Source of the DNA: an uncultured Lachnospiraceae bacterium
Lineage (GTDB): Bacteria > Bacillota > Clostridia > Lachnospirales > Lachnospiraceae
NCBI GenBank assembly: GCA_910579505.1
Contig: CAJTTZ010000001.1
Location: 372,001 to 436,000, forward strand
DNA length: 64,000 nt
Direction of reading: 5' to 3'
In this document: positions 1 to 9,326 of the stretch, one piece after another
Layout of the letters: every line of letters begins with the position of its first letter
How positions within the stretch are numbered: the first letter of the stretch is position 1
Position numbers and translations under genes: made by a program
Notes under the pieces: model-generated
Database searches by the model: none
The model's input: the letters and a program-made list of their open reading frames with translations, nothing else
Told to the model about the DNA's origin: nothing

Positions 1-92
1 TTTTTCCCGTGCGCGGCAAGCGCTGCAACCTGTTCCTTAACTTCGTCCTTAATCTGCGCCGAAATGGCTTTTCCGTCTATAATCTGCGGCAT
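1..92 (-). CDS. folD: FolD, methylene-THF dehydrogenase/cyclohydrolase, N-terminal fragment
   Basis: Only the first 30 codons lie in the window; the gene runs off the left edge. The start is the ATG at 92-90, with AGAAAGGAC upstream. The visible protein begins MPQIIDGKAISAQIK, which matches the N-terminus of FolD, where the lysine of the GK.IS/A segment helps bind folate. FolD interconverts methylene-, methenyl- and formyl-tetrahydrofolate in the cytoplasm. It lies downstream of fhs on the same strand, which supplies its substrate, so the two probably form a one-carbon unit. A hairpin repeat sits between them. Identity rests on a short stretch plus context. Confidence 0.82.
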   Translation of the reverse strand, partial: MPQIIDGKAISAQIKDEVKEQVAALAAHGK

Positions 93-140
93 TTTCCCAT
101 TGTCCTTTCTCCCATTCTTCATCTCAAATCAATGCACAGA

Positions 141-238
141 GCGGAGAATGCCGTCTTTTCAGGCATTCTCCTGTGTGAGACTCAGTACTTCATAGCGAGG
201 CAGCCACTGCTGCCAAGCTTTAGAAGTACTTCTCACAC
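141..238 (-). repeat. Multi-hairpin intergenic repeat, copy A
   Basis: Hairpin 1 pairs GGAGAATGCC (143-152) with GGCATTCTCC (162-171). A long nested stem follows: GTGTGAGA (173-180) with TCTCACAC (231-238), AGTACTTC (184-191) with GAAGTACT (223-230), and GGCAGC (199-204) with GCTGCC (209-214). The element begins 2 bp after the fhs stop codon, read on the minus strand, and ends before folD. Related copies occur at 8394, 39036, 51484 and 56513, with partial copies at 1937 and 48045. Confidence 0.8.
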
Positions 239-240
239 CG

Positions 241-1911
241 TTAAAATAACCCGACGATCTTTCCGTCGTCATCCACGTCGATCCGATAGGCCGCAGGAGT
301 CTTCGGCAGTCCCGGCATGGTCATCACGTCGCCTGTCAGCGCGACTACAAAACCCGCGCCTGCGGACACATAGACCTCCCGCACATGCATCTCAAAACCA
401 ACCGGCCGTCCCAAAAGCTTCGGGTCATCCGAGAGCGAATACTGCGTCTTTGCAATGCAGACGGGCAGTCTCCCAAATCCGGCGCTCTCCAATCTCTCCA
501 GCTGCTTCTTTGCCGCCGCCGTGTAGGTTACGCCGCCTGCCCCGTAGATTTCCGACGCAACGGTGTGAATTTTTTCCGTCAGGGAAAGATCATCGTCGTA
601 GAGCGGTGCAAAAAGGCTCACTTTATTCTCCAGCGTATCCAGCACTTTCCCCGCCAGAGCCTCTCCTCCCTGTCCGCCTTTTTCCCAGACTTCCGCAAGG
701 GAGAACTCGCAGTCCCTGTCCTCACAGAACTTCTGCACATAGTCGATTTCTTCCTGTGTGTCCGAAGCGAAGGCATTTAACGCAACTACAATGGGCACCC
801 CGTATTTATGGATATTCGAGATGTGCTTCTCCAGATTGACGATGCCTGCCTGTAACGCCTTCATATCCTTTCTGGACAGTTCCTCCTTCGCTGCGCCGCC
901 GTTGTATTTCAGTGCCCTTACCGTGGCCACAAGCACCACCGCGTCCGGCTTTAAATCCGCCATCCGGCACTTGATATCAAAGAATTTCTCCGCTCCAAGG
1001 TCAGCGCCGAAGCCCGCCTCCGTAATCACATAATCCGCCATCTTAAGCGCAGTCTTTGTCGCCATCACAGAGTTGCAGCCATGGGCGATATTCGCGAACG
1101 GACCGCCGTGCACGAGGGCCGGCGTATGTTCCAGCGTCTGGATCAGGTTCGGTTTCATGGCGTCTTTCAAAAGTGCCGCCATCGCGCCCACAGCCTGCAA
1201 ATCCTTAGCCGTCACAGGCTCCCCGGAATAGTCGTAGGCCACGATAATCCGGGACAGCCGTTCCTTCAGATCCTTAAAATCCGAGGCAAGACAGAGAATC
1301 GCCATGATCTCGGAAGCCACGGTAATGATGAAGTGGTCCTCGCGCACCGTACCGTTTGCCTTGCCGCCCATACCGATCACGATATTGCGCAGCGCCCTGT
1401 CGTTCATGTCCAGACATCTCTTCCACACGATCTGTCTGGGATCAATCCGCAGCAGGTTCCCCTGTTGGATGTGATTGTCCAAAAGCGCCGCCAGCAGATT
1501 GTTCGCGGCGGTAATCGCGTGGAAATCGCCCGTAAAATGAAGATTTAAATCCTCCATCGGCACAACCTGGGAATAGCCGCCGCCTGCCGCGCCGCCCTTG
1601 ATGCCGAAGCACGGTCCTAAAGAAGGCTCCCTAAGGGCAATGACAGCCTTTTTGCCGAGTCTGGCAAAAGCCTGTCCAAGTCCCACGGTAATCGTGGTTT
1701 TCCCTTCCCCCGCAGGAGTAGGGTTGATCGCCGTCACCAGAATCAGCCGTCCCTCCGGGTTCTTTTTGATTCTCTCTATGTATTCTTCCGAAAGTTTCGC
1801 TTTATATTTGCCGTAAACCTCCAGGTCTTCCTGTTCTATGCCGATACGCCCCGCTACCTCCGCAATCGGGGTAAGCTCCGCCGCCTGGGCAATCTCAATA
1901 TCTGTTTTCAT
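241..1911 (-). CDS. fhs: Formate--tetrahydrofolate ligase
   Basis: A 556-residue protein of the usual family length. It joins formate to tetrahydrofolate using ATP to give 10-formyl-THF, the entry step of the methyl branch of one-carbon metabolism and of the Wood-Ljungdahl route in acetogens. The P-loop TPAGEGKTT is at residues 65-73, and the C-terminus carries the conserved DVMTMPGLPKTPAA segment. It starts at the ATG at 1911-1909, following SpoIIIE on the same strand. FolD follows downstream after a hairpin repeat. Nothing looks truncated. The sequence alone does not show whether the host is an acetogen, since many non-acetogenic Clostridia also carry fhs. Confidence 0.97.
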   Translation of the reverse strand: MKTDIEIAQAAELTPIAEVAGRIGIEQEDLEVYGKYKAKLSEEYIERIKKNPEGRLILVTAINPTPAGEGKTTITVGLGQAFARLGKKAVIALREPSLGPCFGIKGGAAGGGYSQVVPMEDLNLHFTGDFHAITAANNLLAALLDNHIQQGNLLRIDPRQIVWKRCLDMNDRALRNIVIGMGGKANGTVREDHFIITVASEIMAILCLASDFKDLKERLSRIIVAYDYSGEPVTAKDLQAVGAMAALLKDAMKPNLIQTLEHTPALVHGGPFANIAHGCNSVMATKTALKMADYVITEAGFGADLGAEKFFDIKCRMADLKPDAVVLVATVRALKYNGGAAKEELSRKDMKALQAGIVNLEKHISNIHKYGVPIVVALNAFASDTQEEIDYVQKFCEDRDCEFSLAEVWEKGGQGGEALAGKVLDTLENKVSLFAPLYDDDLSLTEKIHTVASEIYGAGGVTYTAAAKKQLERLESAGFGRLPVCIAKTQYSLSDDPKLLGRPVGFEMHVREVYVSAGAGFVVALTGDVMTMPGLPKTPAAYRIDVDDDGKIVGLF

Positions 1912-1936
1912 ATGCCTCTCCTTTCAGAAGCTTTTG

Positions 1937-1966
1937 CGCAGAATGCAGCTTTTCAGGCATTCTCAC
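1937..1966 (-). repeat. Degenerate hairpin of the intergenic repeat family, copy B
   Basis: Only the first hairpin of the family is recognisable: GAATGC (1941-1946) pairs with GCATTC (1957-1962). It spans the SpoIIIE stop codon and the gap to fhs. The nested long stem is missing. Confidence 0.4.
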
Positions 1967-4605
1967 TCCAGCATCTGCTCAAACTCCTCAGCGCTCATCA
2001 GTATCTTTCGCGGCTTGGTCCCTTCCTCCTCGCCAACGACCCCGGCGTCGCAAAGCTGGTCCATAATACGCGCCGCCCGGTTAAAGCCAATCTTAAACAT
2101 GCGTTGCAGCATACCGATAGAAGCCTTGTCCTTTTCAATGATAAAACGGCCCGCTTCCGCAAAATATTCGTCATACGCCGAATCCGCGTCGCCAGCTGTG
2201 CCTGACGCCCCTGTCTGGCCCGACTCAACGGCAATACTGTTGATCTGCTCCTCCACAGCCTCGTCAGATGCACCCTCAGGCGCGTAATCCTTTAAAAATT
2301 CCACCACATTGGAAACCTCATCATCCGAGACAAAGGGCCCCTGGATACGGGCGGGCTTTGGATAACCCTGCGGATAAAAAAGCATGTCTCCCTTGCCGAG
2401 AAGTTTTTCCGCCCCCACCATGTCAAGAATCGTCCGGGAATCCACGCCGCTGGACACCGCAAAGGCTACACGGCTTGGCATGTTCGCCTTAATCAGTCCC
2501 GTGATAACATCCACGGAAGGCCGCTGCGTGGCAATGATCAGATGGATGCCGCAGGCTCTCGCAAGCTGCGCCAGACGGCAGATGGATTCCTCCACCTCTC
2601 CCGGCGACACCATCATCAGGTCCGCCAGCTCGTCCACGATAATCAGTATCTGCGGCATCTTTTCCGGCGCTTCCGGGTCTCCTGCCTCCTGCATGCCCTC
2701 CACTTTTTTATTATAGCCTTTCAAATCCCTGACATTGAAATCCGCAAATTTTTTATAACGGTTGGTCATTTCCGCCACACCCCAGTGCAGGGCGGCGGCC
2801 GCCTTCTTCGGATCCGTCACCACAGGAAGCATCAGATGGGGAATGCCGTTGTAAACGCTCAGCTCCACAACCTTCGGATCAATCATAATCAGCTTGACAT
2901 CGTCAGGATGCGCCTTAAACAAAATGCCCATAATGATGGTATTGATGCAGACCGATTTTCCTGATCCGGTAGCGCCCGCGATCAGAAGATGGGGCATTTT
3001 CGCTATATCTGCAAGCACTGTCTTTCCGGCAATGTCTTTTCCTACCGCAAAGATCAGGTTAGCCTGGAATTTTTCAAATTCCGGCGATTCCACCAGATCC
3101 CTGAAAGGCACTGCTGTATTTTCCTTATTCGGCACTTCGATACCCACTGCCGCTTTTCCCGGAATGGGTGCTTCGATACGGATATCCGTAGCCGCCAGAT
3201 TCAGTTTGATATCATCGGCAAGCCCGACAATCTTGCTTACTTTAACGCCCTGCTCCGGCTGCAGCTCATAGCGGGTAACAGACGGTCCCCTGCTGTACTG
3301 TGTGACGCTCACCTTCACGCCGAAGTTGCCGAGAATCTGTTCCAGCCGCTGCGCCGTCTCCTTGAGCTCCCTGTCGGAATCCGAGCCCTTCTTTGTCTTA
3401 CGGGGCGCAAGCAGATCCGGCGTGGGAAAACGGTAGGAATCCTTCCCGCTCTTTCCGGCAGGGACTGCCGGCCTCTCAATCTGTTTCACCGGACGGCTCA
3501 CTGCGGATGGACGCGTCCTGCCGCCTGAAACGGCCATCTGATTACCCATCATGGGCTGATAGGAGTCCATCGGCTTCTTTGCCGGCACCGCTGTCAGAAC
3601 CGGCTCCGGCTCCTGTTCCGGCTCTTCCTCTTCCATATGGATCTCACTTAACGCATCGGATTCCTGTTCTATGTAATGATAGGAATGCTGATCCCGTTCT
3701 CTCACCGGGAGCTGCTCTTCCATTTCCTCATCGTCATAATTTAACGTAATTTCATGGATATCATCCCGCACCTTCTCAGCCGCCGCTCTTTCCGGCTCCC
3801 TGCCAAGCGCTGTGTCCAGCATGACGCCGGACACTTTCCTGTCCATGCGCAGAAGCTTTTCGTTTTCCAGCTCTTCCTCTCGCTGCCGGCGTTCCTGCGC
3901 TTCGCGTTCCCGCCTTATTGTCTGCTCTTCCCGGCGCTTCTTGGCCCGCTCCCTGCGGTAGGCCGCATCTTCACGCGAGCGCTCATATACCTTCCGCCCG
4001 CCTGCCGCCACGCCGCCGATAAAGGACTTCTCCGTGACGATCACCAGACAGATAATGCCCAACACCAGAATGAGAAGGACCGTGCCAACCGTGCCTAGAA
4101 ATTTACAGGACAGATAAGCAAGCGATCCGGCGAGTATGCCGCCGCCCTTATGGCCCTCGCTGCAGCGGGCATAAATCTCAGCGATCTGATAGCTCTCAGC
4201 CTCAGCCGGATTCGTGCTGAAAAACTCGAATGCCATACCAAGAAGAAGCGTCAAAACAATGCCTGCCAAAAGCTTTCTTGTTGCAATATGATTTCCGACA
4301 TTTAACATGCCGAAAGCGATCATCAGGAAGATAATGACCGGCGCCACATAGGCAAGCAGGCCGAAAACGCCGAACATCACACTGCTGACCGCACCGCCGA
4401 ACTTACCCACCAGCCCGAAATTACACAAAAATAAAATAAGGGCGAAAGCCGCCAGCACAATCAGCAGAATTTCGTTTCTGACAGCAGGATCCATCGGCGT
4501 GTCCTGTCTCACGTTCCGGGATTTCGCGCGGGTATTTGACGCACTTCTGCCCCTGCCTGTATTCTGTTTTTTTGCGGATGACCCTCTTGTACCCTGAGCC
4601 GCCAT
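1963..4605 (-). CDS. FtsK/SpoIIIE family DNA translocase
   Basis: About 880 residues. It is a membrane-anchored, hexameric, ATP-driven DNA pump that clears chromosomes from the closing septum; in spore formers SpoIIIE packs the forespore chromosome. An N-terminal basic tail is followed by about four membrane helices (roughly residues 45-190), an acidic/Glu-rich linker, then the motor with Walker A AGATGSGKS and the DELADLMM Walker B. A C-terminal gamma winged-helix reads DNA polarity. The ATG at 4605 is chosen over an upstream TTG at 4617 because GGAGG lies 5 bases before it. The neighbouring tepA-like gene repeats the Bacillus order, favouring SpoIIIE over a second FtsK. Confidence 0.94.
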   Translation of the reverse strand: MAAQGTRGSSAKKQNTGRGRSASNTRAKSRNVRQDTPMDPAVRNEILLIVLAAFALILFLCNFGLVGKFGGAVSSVMFGVFGLLAYVAPVIIFLMIAFGMLNVGNHIATRKLLAGIVLTLLLGMAFEFFSTNPAEAESYQIAEIYARCSEGHKGGGILAGSLAYLSCKFLGTVGTVLLILVLGIICLVIVTEKSFIGGVAAGGRKVYERSREDAAYRRERAKKRREEQTIRREREAQERRQREEELENEKLLRMDRKVSGVMLDTALGREPERAAAEKVRDDIHEITLNYDDEEMEEQLPVRERDQHSYHYIEQESDALSEIHMEEEEPEQEPEPVLTAVPAKKPMDSYQPMMGNQMAVSGGRTRPSAVSRPVKQIERPAVPAGKSGKDSYRFPTPDLLAPRKTKKGSDSDRELKETAQRLEQILGNFGVKVSVTQYSRGPSVTRYELQPEQGVKVSKIVGLADDIKLNLAATDIRIEAPIPGKAAVGIEVPNKENTAVPFRDLVESPEFEKFQANLIFAVGKDIAGKTVLADIAKMPHLLIAGATGSGKSVCINTIIMGILFKAHPDDVKLIMIDPKVVELSVYNGIPHLMLPVVTDPKKAAAALHWGVAEMTNRYKKFADFNVRDLKGYNKKVEGMQEAGDPEAPEKMPQILIIVDELADLMMVSPGEVEESICRLAQLARACGIHLIIATQRPSVDVITGLIKANMPSRVAFAVSSGVDSRTILDMVGAEKLLGKGDMLFYPQGYPKPARIQGPFVSDDEVSNVVEFLKDYAPEGASDEAVEEQINSIAVESGQTGASGTAGDADSAYDEYFAEAGRFIIEKDKASIGMLQRMFKIGFNRAARIMDQLCDAGVVGEEEGTKPRKILMSAEEFEQMLE

Positions 4606-4688
4606 AACTGCCTCCAAAATGCTTCAAAAATTCATGGAACCCAAAATTCCAATCCTAGTATAGCATCTTCCCATGGGCTTGTCATCCC

Positions 4689-5438
4689 TTATTTTGTATC
4701 TCCTTTTTTCTTTGATACCATATCATGGAGCTTTCCAATGGCGTCACTGATGCCGCCCACCTCACAGATGATACCTTCCTCCACCGCTTCCCGGCCCACA
4801 AGAACCGTTCCGACGTCCTTTGTCAGCATTCCCGTCTCCATCATCAGTTCCTCCAGACGCGGCTTCGGAATCTGGCAGTGCTCGCACACAAACCCTGTGA
4901 TACGGTTCTGTATCTGCTTGAAATAATCAAAAGTCTGCTGCACGCCGATCACCATACCGCTTAAGCGGACAGGATGAATAACCATGGTTCCTGTCGGCAC
5001 GATATAGGAATAATCGGTGCTCACCGCAATCGGCACGCCGATAGAATGGCTTCCGCCAAGCACAAGGGAAACTGTCGGCTTACTTAAGGACGCAATCATC
5101 TCCGCAATGGCAAGTCCCGCCTCCACATCGCCGCCCATCGTATTTAAAAGGATCAGTACCCCGTCCACCTCGCCGCTGTCCTCAATCGCCGCAAGCTGCG
5201 GGAGAATGTGCTCATATTTGGTCGTTTTCGCATTGCTGCTTAAATTATCGTGCCCCTCCACTTCCCCTATGATCGTGATCAGATGAATTTTATGGTTCAG
5301 GACATTCTCATCAAGCGTCACCTGTCCCACTTTTTCAATCCGCTCGTCCCTCTGCTTCTCGCTCTCCCGCTTTTTATCCTTTTCATTTTCGTCCTTATTC
5401 TGATTGTCCTTACTTTTCGTGCCCTTACTGCTTCCCAT
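4689..5438 (-). CDS. tepA: TepA-like ClpP-fold protease
   Basis: A 249-residue protein. A highly charged Lys/Glu/Asp-rich N-terminal extension (about 40 residues) precedes a crotonase/ClpP-fold domain. The GGSHSIG segment supplies the candidate nucleophile serine and MVIHPVR the histidine, as in ClpP. No signal peptide is seen. TepA (translocation-enhancing protein) is the ClpP paralogue encoded beside spoIIIE in Bacillus and many Clostridia, and has been linked to protein secretion or sporulation. It lies directly upstream of spoIIIE on the same strand with an 83-bp gap. It is more divergent than true ClpP, and its peptidase activity cannot be judged from sequence. Confidence 0.8.
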   Translation of the reverse strand: MGSSKGTKSKDNQNKDENEKDKKRESEKQRDERIEKVGQVTLDENVLNHKIHLITIIGEVEGHDNLSSNAKTTKYEHILPQLAAIEDSGEVDGVLILLNTMGGDVEAGLAIAEMIASLSKPTVSLVLGGSHSIGVPIAVSTDYSYIVPTGTMVIHPVRLSGMVIGVQQTFDYFKQIQNRITGFVCEHCQIPKPRLEELMMETGMLTKDVGTVLVGREAVEEGIICEVGGISDAIGKLHDMVSKKKGDTK

Positions 5439-5547
5439 ATATGTTTTCTCCCTTCTTTTATATATCGCTTTTAGGTGTTTGTAAAATATTCATTACGCAG
5501 TTATACAACATACACGATATCTCTATTGCTGAGCCAAACCATACATG

Positions 5548-5580
5548 AAAAAAGGAGAGTACCTTTTTTCGGTTCTCTCC
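5548..5580 (-). terminator. Intrinsic terminator of the membrane-protein gene
   Basis: GGAGAGTACC (5554-5563) pairs with GGTTCTCTCC (5571-5580) with one mismatch. Read on the minus strand, the stem is followed by six T residues. It lies 34 bp beyond the stop of the gene at 5614-7089. Confidence 0.7.
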
Positions 5581-5613
5581 TAGTATCGCTTCATTCTATA
5601 AAATATATACCCT

Positions 5614-7089
5614 CTATCTGTCAAAATCGTCCCCTTCCGCGATTTCCACCTGATAGTGCATATCCGACTCGGCCACCTCATAATCGTAATCCATTTCCCG
5701 CCTCACATGCTTTTTCGGAAGCGGCAGGGGATTTTCGATAAAACGCGGCTTTTTGGCCGAAGCCGCCGCGGGCGATGCCAACGCCGGAATTGGTGCTGCC
5801 GCCGCGCTGATCTCCTCGATTTTCTCAAGCAAGGCTTCCGCCTTCCCGCCAAACACCGCGTTCTTCAGACCAAGCGCAGCCAGAACACTCCAGAAAAACA
5901 AGACTACACTGCCCAGTCCGACAACGCTAAAATCCATCAGAAAAGCGGGGGATAAAAGAATCCCCGGCAGAATCCACAGGGAGAAATCCTGTTCGCGTCC
6001 TCCCCTGATAAACTCAAACACCAAAAAAGCGGCCAGAAGAAACAGCACCGCAAAAAAGAGGTACTCCGTCCCGATGACGCTGACTATTCTGGCATCCGTT
6101 CCACGGTCCGTGTAAGGCGCAGTCCAGAACATAAGCCCCTGATAAAAACTTTCGTCATTCAAATAGGCGTCAAGGCCGATGGATCCGAGGAATCCGGCCA
6201 CACTGCCCCCCAGTAACAGAAACAGGATTCCAACCAGACGTTTTCTCCTGCCGCCCGCCCGCATTTTACCGGTAAAAAGGCCTGCCAAAAACAGGAACAG
6301 AACTGCCAGACTGCAGTCCAGATAGCATAAAAACCCTAAAACAATACCAAGGAACACTGCCTCCGGCAGATCGCTGAAACTTTCCCTGCCGCGAAGCGCC
6401 GTCTTCACAAAGCTGAGCACGAGACTGAGCCCCGCAAGCAGTATCGCAAGCAGCATACACTCCGGATCAATCACATAAATTTTACGTATAAACACGTCAG
6501 AAAACGCCAACAGTAAAAGCACCGTACACGCCGCAAACCGCCCCGCCGCTTTCCTTACGACAAGATAAGCATATAGCAGGATAAGCATCTGCAAAAAAAT
6601 CTGGAACAGAATCGCCGCCGTCATACTGTTTCCAAGAAAGGAAAAGACCGCCCTAAGACAGCTCACGAACAGATTGCTCAACCCATGCGCGAGAGACATG
6701 CTTTCCGTCCCCGCTCTCACAACCGCCATCTCGTAGTATTCTCCCGGCTCAAAAACAGGCGCCGACGCATACATTGACGCCATGTGAAGCCCCTCTTTCA
6801 GTCTCAGTATAAGACCGAACACAAAGGATACAGAAACCACAAGGGACTCTGTCATAGCCGCTGCATGGACAGAAACATGGCACTTCTTCCACACCGCCTG
6901 AGAAGACATGCGAATCCCCGGATAGAGACATAAAAGCAGCGGAAACGGCAGAAAAGCGCCCAGTTTTGCAAGGGACGCCCCCACATAGAGATGATAGATA
7001 TTGTTTCCCGCATAAGCCAGAAGCATCACGCAAATTCCTGCGTAAACCGCCCAGAGCACGTAATCAAACCATGTTTTCCGATAAGTCAT
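5614..7089 (-). CDS. Polytopic membrane protein of unknown function
   Basis: A 491-residue protein not assigned to a family. It has about ten or eleven hydrophobic segments, starting with LWAVYAGICVMLLAYAG, and a hydrophilic C-terminal tail of about 75 residues (Ala/Pro-rich, then acidic, ending EGDDFDR) likely to lie in the cytoplasm. The topology resembles GT39-like or other polyprenyl-sugar-dependent membrane glycosyltransferases, but no catalytic motif could be pinned down, so that is only a guess. It is transcribed alone or with metY (15-bp gap upstream) and ends at a clear terminator. Confidence 0.7.
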   Translation of the reverse strand: MTYRKTWFDYVLWAVYAGICVMLLAYAGNNIYHLYVGASLAKLGAFLPFPLLLCLYPGIRMSSQAVWKKCHVSVHAAAMTESLVVSVSFVFGLILRLKEGLHMASMYASAPVFEPGEYYEMAVVRAGTESMSLAHGLSNLFVSCLRAVFSFLGNSMTAAILFQIFLQMLILLYAYLVVRKAAGRFAACTVLLLLAFSDVFIRKIYVIDPECMLLAILLAGLSLVLSFVKTALRGRESFSDLPEAVFLGIVLGFLCYLDCSLAVLFLFLAGLFTGKMRAGGRRKRLVGILFLLLGGSVAGFLGSIGLDAYLNDESFYQGLMFWTAPYTDRGTDARIVSVIGTEYLFFAVLFLLAAFLVFEFIRGGREQDFSLWILPGILLSPAFLMDFSVVGLGSVVLFFWSVLAALGLKNAVFGGKAEALLEKIEEISAAAAPIPALASPAAASAKKPRFIENPLPLPKKHVRREMDYDYEVAESDMHYQVEIAEGDDFDR

Positions 7090-7104
7090 AATGTTATCCT
7101 TCTC

Positions 7105-8376
7105 TTATAAAGCGGAGAGTGCCTGCGAAAGATCCGCAATAATATCGTCGATATGCTCGATCCCGACGGACAGCCTGATCAGGTCGGGCGCAACTCCCGC
7201 CTCTTTCAGCTGTTCATCATTCATCTGCCTGTGTGTATGGCTTGCCGGATGCAGAACGCTCGTCCTTGCGTCCGCCACATGGGTCACTATAGCCGCCAGT
7301 TTCAGATGGTCCATCATTTTCGCGGCGGCTTCCCTGCCGCCCTTTAAACCGAAGGAAATCACGCCGCAAGTGCCGTTCGGCATATATTTTTTCGCCAGAT
7401 CGTAATATTTATTGCCGGAAAGCCCCGGATAATTCACCCACGCCACTTTTTCGTGGTCCTGCAAAAATTCTGCGCACTTTAGCGCGTTATAACAGTGTCT
7501 CTCCATGCGCAGGGGCAGCGTCTCCAGACCCACATTCAGCAAAAACGCATTCTGGGGCGACTGGATGGAACCAAGGTCTCGCATCAGCTGGCTCGTCGCC
7601 TTTGTGATATAGGCCGCCTTTCCAAATTTCTCTGTATAGACAATGCCGTGGTACGACTCGTCCGGCGTGCACAGCCCGGGAAATTTTTCCGGGTAAGCCG
7701 CCCAGTCAAAGTTGCCGGAATCCACAATACAGCCGCCCACAGCCATGGCATGTCCGTCCATGTATTTCGTGGTGGAATGCGTCACGATATCCGCGCCCCA
7801 TTTGAAGGGATTACAGTTGATCGGCGTGGCAAAGGTATTGTCCACGATAAGCGGCACCTGATGGGCATGAGCAAGCCCTGCAAATTTTTCTATGTCGAGA
7901 ACCACCAGCGCCGGATTCGCGATGGTCTCCGCAAACACGCATCTGGTGTTTTCTTGAAAGGCCTTTTCCAGTTCCTCCGCGGGCGCGTCGGGATCTACCA
8001 CCGTACACTCGATTCCCATCTTCTTCATGGTGCAGGTGATGAGATTGAAACTGCCGCCGTACACCGTAGAACTCATCACCACATGGTCGCCAGCCTCGCA
8101 GATGTTAAAAACGGCATAATGGTTTGCAGCCTGCCCGGATGAGGTAAGCATAGCCGCCACACCGCCCTCCAGCTCGCAGATCTTCTGCGCAACAAAGTCG
8201 TTTGTGGGATTTTGTAACCGGGAGTAGAAATACCCGCTCTCCTCCAGGTCAAAAAGCCTCCCCATCTGCTCGGAATTTTCGTACTTAAAAGTCGTGCTCT
8301 GGTAGATCGGGAGCACTCTCGCTTCCCCGTTCTTCGGCTTCCACCCCGACTGTATGCAGATTGTCTCTTTTTTCAT
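7105..8376 (-). CDS. metY: O-acetylhomoserine sulfhydrylase (MetY-type)
   Basis: A 423-residue PLP enzyme of the Cys/Met metabolism family. It makes homocysteine (or methionine) from O-acetylhomoserine and sulfide. The PLP lysine lies in the segment VTHSTTKYMDGHA, and the SSGQAAN and DNTFATP segments are typical. The start at 8376 is preferred because AAAGGAG lies just upstream. A start at 8418 would fall inside a hairpin repeat and add 14 unrelated residues. It follows yebC across that repeat. No SAM riboswitch or T-box was recognised. Cystathionine gamma-synthase or methionine gamma-lyase activity cannot be wholly excluded. Confidence 0.9.
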   Translation of the reverse strand: MKKETICIQSGWKPKNGEARVLPIYQSTTFKYENSEQMGRLFDLEESGYFYSRLQNPTNDFVAQKICELEGGVAAMLTSSGQAANHYAVFNICEAGDHVVMSSTVYGGSFNLITCTMKKMGIECTVVDPDAPAEELEKAFQENTRCVFAETIANPALVVLDIEKFAGLAHAHQVPLIVDNTFATPINCNPFKWGADIVTHSTTKYMDGHAMAVGGCIVDSGNFDWAAYPEKFPGLCTPDESYHGIVYTEKFGKAAYITKATSQLMRDLGSIQSPQNAFLLNVGLETLPLRMERHCYNALKCAEFLQDHEKVAWVNYPGLSGNKYYDLAKKYMPNGTCGVISFGLKGGREAAAKMMDHLKLAAIVTHVADARTSVLHPASHTHRQMNDEQLKEAGVAPDLIRLSVGIEHIDDIIADLSQALSAL

Positions 8377-8393
8377 CGTATTTTCTCCTTTAT

Positions 8394-8490
8394 GCGGAGA
8401 ATGCTTCTTTTCAAGCATTCTCCCACGCGAGACATAGTGCTTCTTGGCGTCCCGTCCAATGGCGGGACGTCTTTAGAAGCACTTCTCGCG
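8394..8490 (-). repeat. Multi-hairpin intergenic repeat, copy C
   Basis: Hairpin 1 pairs GGAGAATGCTT (8396-8406) with AAGCATTCTCC (8413-8423). The nested stem pairs CGCGAGA (8426-8432) with TCTCGCG (8484-8490), AGTGCTTCT (8436-8444) with AGAAGCACT (8475-8483), and CGTCCCG (8448-8454) with CGGGACG (8463-8469). The sequence differs from copy A at both partners of several pairs, so pairing is kept. It begins 3 bp after the yebC stop and ends just before the metY ribosome binding site. Confidence 0.8.
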
Positions 8491-8493
8491 TTG

Positions 8494-9222
8494 TTACTCG
8501 TCCCAGTTGTGATACACCGCCTGCACGTCGTCGTCATCTTCCAGAAGATCCAGCGTCTTCTGCAGATTCTTGATCGCGCCTTCGTCTGTCAGCTCCACCC
8601 ACGTCTGCGGAATCATCGTAACCTCAGAAGAAATGGGCGTCACCCCTGCCTCCTTAAGAGCCGCGTCCACCTCGCTCCACTGGTCGGGATCGGTATAGAC
8701 CTCGTAGCTGTCCTCCTCCTCGGAAAAATCCTCCGCACCGGCGTCAAGCGCGGTCATCATCAGATCATCCGCTTCCATTTCGCACTCTTCCTTGTCAATG
8801 ATGATAAGTCCCTTTTTGTCGAACATAAAGGAGACGCAGCCCTGTGTACCGATGCTGCCGTTGCCCTTGGTGAAGGCGCTTCTTACATTGGCGGCTGTGC
8901 GGTTGGTATTGTCTGTCAGGGCGTCCACAATAATAGCCACGCCGCTTGGGCCGTACCCCTCGTAGGTGACGTACTTATAGTCCACGTTTCCGCCCTCGCC
9001 TGCCGCCTTCTTGATGCCCCTGTCAATGGTATCGTTCGGCATGTTATTTGCTTTCGCCTTGGCAATTACCTGCGCCAGTTTGAAATTATTCGCAGGATCC
9101 GGGCCGCCCTCCTTTACCGCCACCGCGATTTCTCTTCCGATGATGGTAAAAATTTTCCCTTTCGCCGCATCGTTCTTTTCCTTCTTATGTTTGATATTGG
9201 CAAATTTTGAATGTCCTGACAT
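8494..9222 (-). CDS. YebC/PmpR family protein
   Basis: A 242-residue cytoplasmic protein of standard family length, beginning MSGHSKFANIKHKK, the hallmark N-terminus. YebC proteins are annotated as transcription regulators; recent work also links members to translation of proline-rich stretches. The acidic C-terminus (LLEDDDDVQAVYHNWDE) is typical. It lies between the CNNM/CBS gene and metY on the same strand. Nothing unusual was seen. Confidence 0.95.
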   Translation of the reverse strand: MSGHSKFANIKHKKEKNDAAKGKIFTIIGREIAVAVKEGGPDPANNFKLAQVIAKAKANNMPNDTIDRGIKKAAGEGGNVDYKYVTYEGYGPSGVAIIVDALTDNTNRTAANVRSAFTKGNGSIGTQGCVSFMFDKKGLIIIDKEECEMEADDLMMTALDAGAEDFSEEEDSYEVYTDPDQWSEVDAALKEAGVTPISSEVTMIPQTWVELTDEGAIKNLQKTLDLLEDDDDVQAVYHNWDE

Positions 9223-9326
9223 CTCTCTCCGTCCTTTCCAAATGTCCTGTGTTTTTTCTTTTTTTAACTATATAAATCCGCCGCATGGCAGATTCGGGTT
9301 CCTTTCTATCCGCTTCCTCCGTCAGA